A DNA stretch of 7,544 bases from Candidatus Zixiibacteriota bacterium (GTDB lineage: Bacteria > Zixibacteria > MSB-5A5 > GN15 > PGXB01): the NCBI GenBank assembly GCA_003641425.1, contig QNAH01000128.1:1-7544 (forward strand), written 5' to 3'. Shown here piece after piece: positions 5,932 to 7,544 of the stretch (position 1 is the stretch's first letter; each line of letters opens with the position of its first letter). The notes under the pieces were generated by a model, which saw nothing but the letters and a program-made list of their open reading frames with translations, was not told the DNA's origin and did no database searches. A program made the position numbers and the translations under genes.

Positions 5932-7055
5932 GGCCGCTCCTTTCCGCCGGATTGTTTTATTGACTCCGTCCCCTCCTTACGATACCGGTAATAAGCGGCA
6001 CAGGCTCCCTCCGATGACACCATGGTTGCTCCCAGGGGATATTCCGGGGTACAAAGGCTTCCGAAAACCGGACAGTCATACGGTTTCTTTTTCCCCTGTA
6101 AAATCAACCCGCTGATACATTCGGTCGATTCTTCGGCTGTCAACTGCTCCACTCCAAACCTTATCTCAGCATCGAACTCGGCATACTTGTGGATAAGTGC
6201 CAGACCGCTCTTTTCAATCAGCCCCAGACCCCGCCAGCGCCTGTCGACAACATTGAAAACTTCGCCCATGATTTTCTGCGCGGTAATATTTCCTTCACGC
6301 CTGACTGCCCGCCGGTACTGATTTTCCACCTCGGCCCGGCCTTCCTCGAGTTGAGCGATTGTCATGTATATTCCCTGCAAAATATCGAGCGGTTCGAAAC
6401 CGGTCACCACAATCGGTACATTATATTTCGAAACAATATGCTCGTAATCATCATAGCCGACCACCGAGCAGACATGCCCGGCCGCCAGAAAGCCTTTGAC
6501 ATTATTTCCGGGTGCGCTTAGTATCGCTTCCATCGCCGGAGGGATCAAAACCTGAGCCATCAATATGGAAAGATTTTTCAGATTCATCTGCCGCGCCTGA
6601 TAAACCAGGGTAGCATTGGCAGGAGCCGTGGTCTCAAAACCGATACCGAAAAAAACCACTTCTCTATCAGGATTTTCGTACGCGATCCGGATCGTATCGG
6701 TTGGGGCATAAACCGTACGGATATCGCCACCCTCGGCCCTGACCGATATAAGATCTTTACTACTGCCAGGAACACGAAGCATATCGCCGAATGAACAGAA
6801 GATGACATTCTCTTTCGAGGCAATTGCGATTGCCCTGTCGATCAGCTCCACCGCCGTAACACAGACTGGACAGCCCGGCCCGTGCAACAGGTTGATTTTG
6901 CCCGGGATTAACTGGTCGATTCCGCTTTTGAGGATGGCGTGCGTCTGTCCGCCGCAGACTTCCATAATCGTCCACTCGCGGGTGGTAATACGGTTTATCT
7001 GACGGATATAACGGACCGCCGCCTCATGATCGCGGAACTCATCAACATATCTCAC
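5928..7055 (-). CDS. hypD: Hydrogenase maturation protein HypD (Fe-S scaffold)
   Basis: HypD carries a [4Fe-4S] cluster and, with HypC, is the scaffold on which Fe(CN)2CO is built before insertion into the [NiFe] hydrogenase large subunit. The 375-residue product has the family's motifs: EVCGGQTH with C34, HGPGCPVC with C62 and C65, GFETTAPA near 139-146, and the C-terminal cluster ligands C313, C328, C335 and C352 in the expected CPVFG/CTPE/SSEGAC context. The start is GTG at 7055-7053, which overlaps the hypC stop as GTGA, with a purine-rich GGGAAGAG a few bases upstream; the nearby ATG is out of frame. Its own stop overlaps the hypE start. All essential cysteines are present and the length is typical, so it should be functional. 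Confidence 0.97.
   Translation of the reverse strand: MRYVDEFRDHEAAVRYIRQINRITTREWTIMEVCGGQTHAILKSGIDQLIPGKINLLHGPGCPVCVTAVELIDRAIAIASKENVIFCSFGDMLRVPGSSKDLISVRAEGGDIRTVYAPTDTIRIAYENPDREVVFFGIGFETTAPANATLVYQARQMNLKNLSILMAQVLIPPAMEAILSAPGNNVKGFLAAGHVCSVVGYDDYEHIVSKYNVPIVVTGFEPLDILQGIYMTIAQLEEGRAEVENQYRRAVRREGNITAQKIMGEVFNVVDRRWRGLGLIEKSGLALIHKYAEFDAEIRFGVEQLTAEESTECISGLILQGKKKPYDCPVFGSLCTPEYPLGATMVSSEGACAAYYRYRKEGTESIKQSGGKERP
5937..5943 (-). promoter_or_regulatory. Ribosome binding site of hypE inside the end of hypD
   Basis: On the - strand AAAGGAG lies 5 nt before the hypE ATG and within the last codons of hypD. It fixes the hypE start and indicates that hypE is reinitiated as ribosomes finish hypD. 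Confidence 0.75.
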
Positions 7056-7306
7056 TTATCACTCTTCCCGGATTGGCCCAGCTCTTCGATCTGGTGAAGA
7101 TACTCAAAGGTCTGGCTGGCCTCCTCCTCGTTGACCGTGCTGATGGCGAAACCGGCATGAACCAGCACATAATTACCGACCGATGCTTCCGGGACTAGCG
7201 TAAGGTTAACTTCTTTGAGAATTCCCCCGAAACTTACCTTCCCGGTCCGCGAAAGGGCATCATCCGATTCGATACTTTCTATTTTCCCCGGTACTGCAAG
7301 ACACAT
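7052..7306 (-). CDS. hypC: Hydrogenase maturation chaperone HypC
   Basis: HypC (84 residues) binds HypD and the hydrogenase large-subunit precursor, delivering the Fe(CN)2CO unit. The N-terminus MCLAVPGK holds the essential Cys2, exposed once Met1 is removed. Also seen are the small beta-barrel core, with the FGG turn (26-28) and the VGNYVLVHAGFAI segment (43-55) containing the conserved His50. A charged, less conserved tail follows. The start ATG lies one base after the hypF stop and the hypC stop overlaps hypD by four bases. The Shine-Dalgarno is weak, so translation is probably coupled to hypF. The HypC/HybG/HupF family cannot be split further from sequence alone; neighbours hypD and hypE support hypC. 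Confidence 0.96.
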   Translation of the reverse strand: MCLAVPGKIESIESDDALSRTGKVSFGGILKEVNLTLVPEASVGNYVLVHAGFAISTVNEEEASQTFEYLHQIEELGQSGKSDK

Positions 7307-7307
7307 A

Positions 7308-7544
7308 TTATTGATCCATTTCCTGTGCTTCTATATCTTCCATCTCTCTGGCCGCCGCCACTATCTGACCGACAGCGATACCGCCGTCATTGGGCGGAAT
7401 ACGGTGATGCCGATAAACCTTATAACCGGCCGAATCGAGAAGCCTTACGACTCTCTCGGTTAAATATCTGTTCTGAAAACAGCCGCCGGTCAGGGCAACG
7501 TTCTTTTCACCGACTTTTTCAGTTACCGACAATATAATATCCGC
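7308..7544 (-). CDS. hypF: Hydrogenase maturation carbamoyltransferase HypF, C-terminal end only
   Basis: Only the last 78 residues lie in the window; the frame stays open to the right edge, so most of the gene is outside. HypF makes a carbamoyl group from carbamoyl phosphate and ATP and passes it to HypE. The visible part is the end of its Kae1/TobZ-like domain: ALTGGCFQNRYL (family consensus GG-x-FQN) and PPNDGGIAVGQ. A TTG at 7532-7530 could be read as a start, but the motifs require the longer protein, so it is not one. The stop TAA is one base before the hypC ATG. HypF is much longer than the part shown, so its acylphosphatase, zinc-finger and YrdC-like domains cannot be checked here. 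Confidence 0.93.
   Translation of the reverse strand, partial: ADIILSVTEKVGEKNVALTGGCFQNRYLTERVVRLLDSAGYKVYRHHRIPPNDGGIAVGQIVAAAREMEDIEAQEMDQ

Noticed and set aside
5338..5991. Long + strand open frame (217 codons) opposite hypE
   Set aside because: It is antisense to a well-recognised hypE, has Arg/His-rich low-information composition and no recognisable domain.
7308..7532. A short complete gene starting at TTG 7532
   Set aside because: The frame continues upstream to the window edge and the motifs are those of the HypF C-terminus, so it is a truncated view of hypF.
1..7544. CRISPR arrays, tRNA genes, insertion sequences, attachment sites
   Set aside because: No regularly spaced direct repeats, cloverleaf-like segments, transposase motifs or terminal inverted repeats were seen on either strand.

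Overview
The window carries two convergent gene blocks that meet at a probable bidirectional terminator near 4838-4876. The left block (+ strand, 1-4837) is a tightly spaced signalling and transport operon. It starts with a histidine kinase cut by the left window edge. Two small tandem CBS-pair proteins follow (about 38% identical to each other by hand count), then a 677-residue protein joining an N-terminal response-regulator receiver to a full SLC13/DASS-type membrane transporter, and finally a second, stand-alone receiver protein. The right block (- strand, 7544-4876) is a [NiFe]-hydrogenase maturation operon read hypF (cut by the right edge) - hypC - hypD - hypE, with 4-nt overlaps or a 1-nt gap between genes.

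The unusual part is the left block. The kinase has the end of an extracytoplasmic sensor that looks Cache-like, one membrane helix, and intact H, N and G boxes. Neither visible receiver protein has a DNA-binding domain. The only recognisable output joined to a receiver is the transporter itself. The simplest reading is that the kinase senses something outside the cytoplasm and controls anion or organic-acid transport directly by phosphorylation. The CBS-pair proteins could add an adenine-nucleotide (energy-state) input. This is inference from domain content and gene order. The transporter also departs from the usual SNT signature at both expected sites, so substrate and coupling ion should not be assumed to be the classical dicarboxylate/Na+ pair.

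The right block is conventional. HypF and HypE make the cyanide ligands, HypC and HypD carry the Fe(CN)2CO assembly, and all key cysteines visible here are intact. No hydrogenase structural genes are in the window.

The organism is probably a Gram-negative-type bacterium with moderate GC and hydrogen metabolism, anaerobic or facultative. The style (Cache kinases, stand-alone receivers, hyp genes in F-C-D-E order) would fit deltaproteobacterial-type lineages or candidate phyla such as Zixibacteria, but I cannot fix the taxon from sequence alone. No tRNA, rRNA, CRISPR array, insertion sequence or long repeat was seen. No gene-free stretch exceeds 80 bases.
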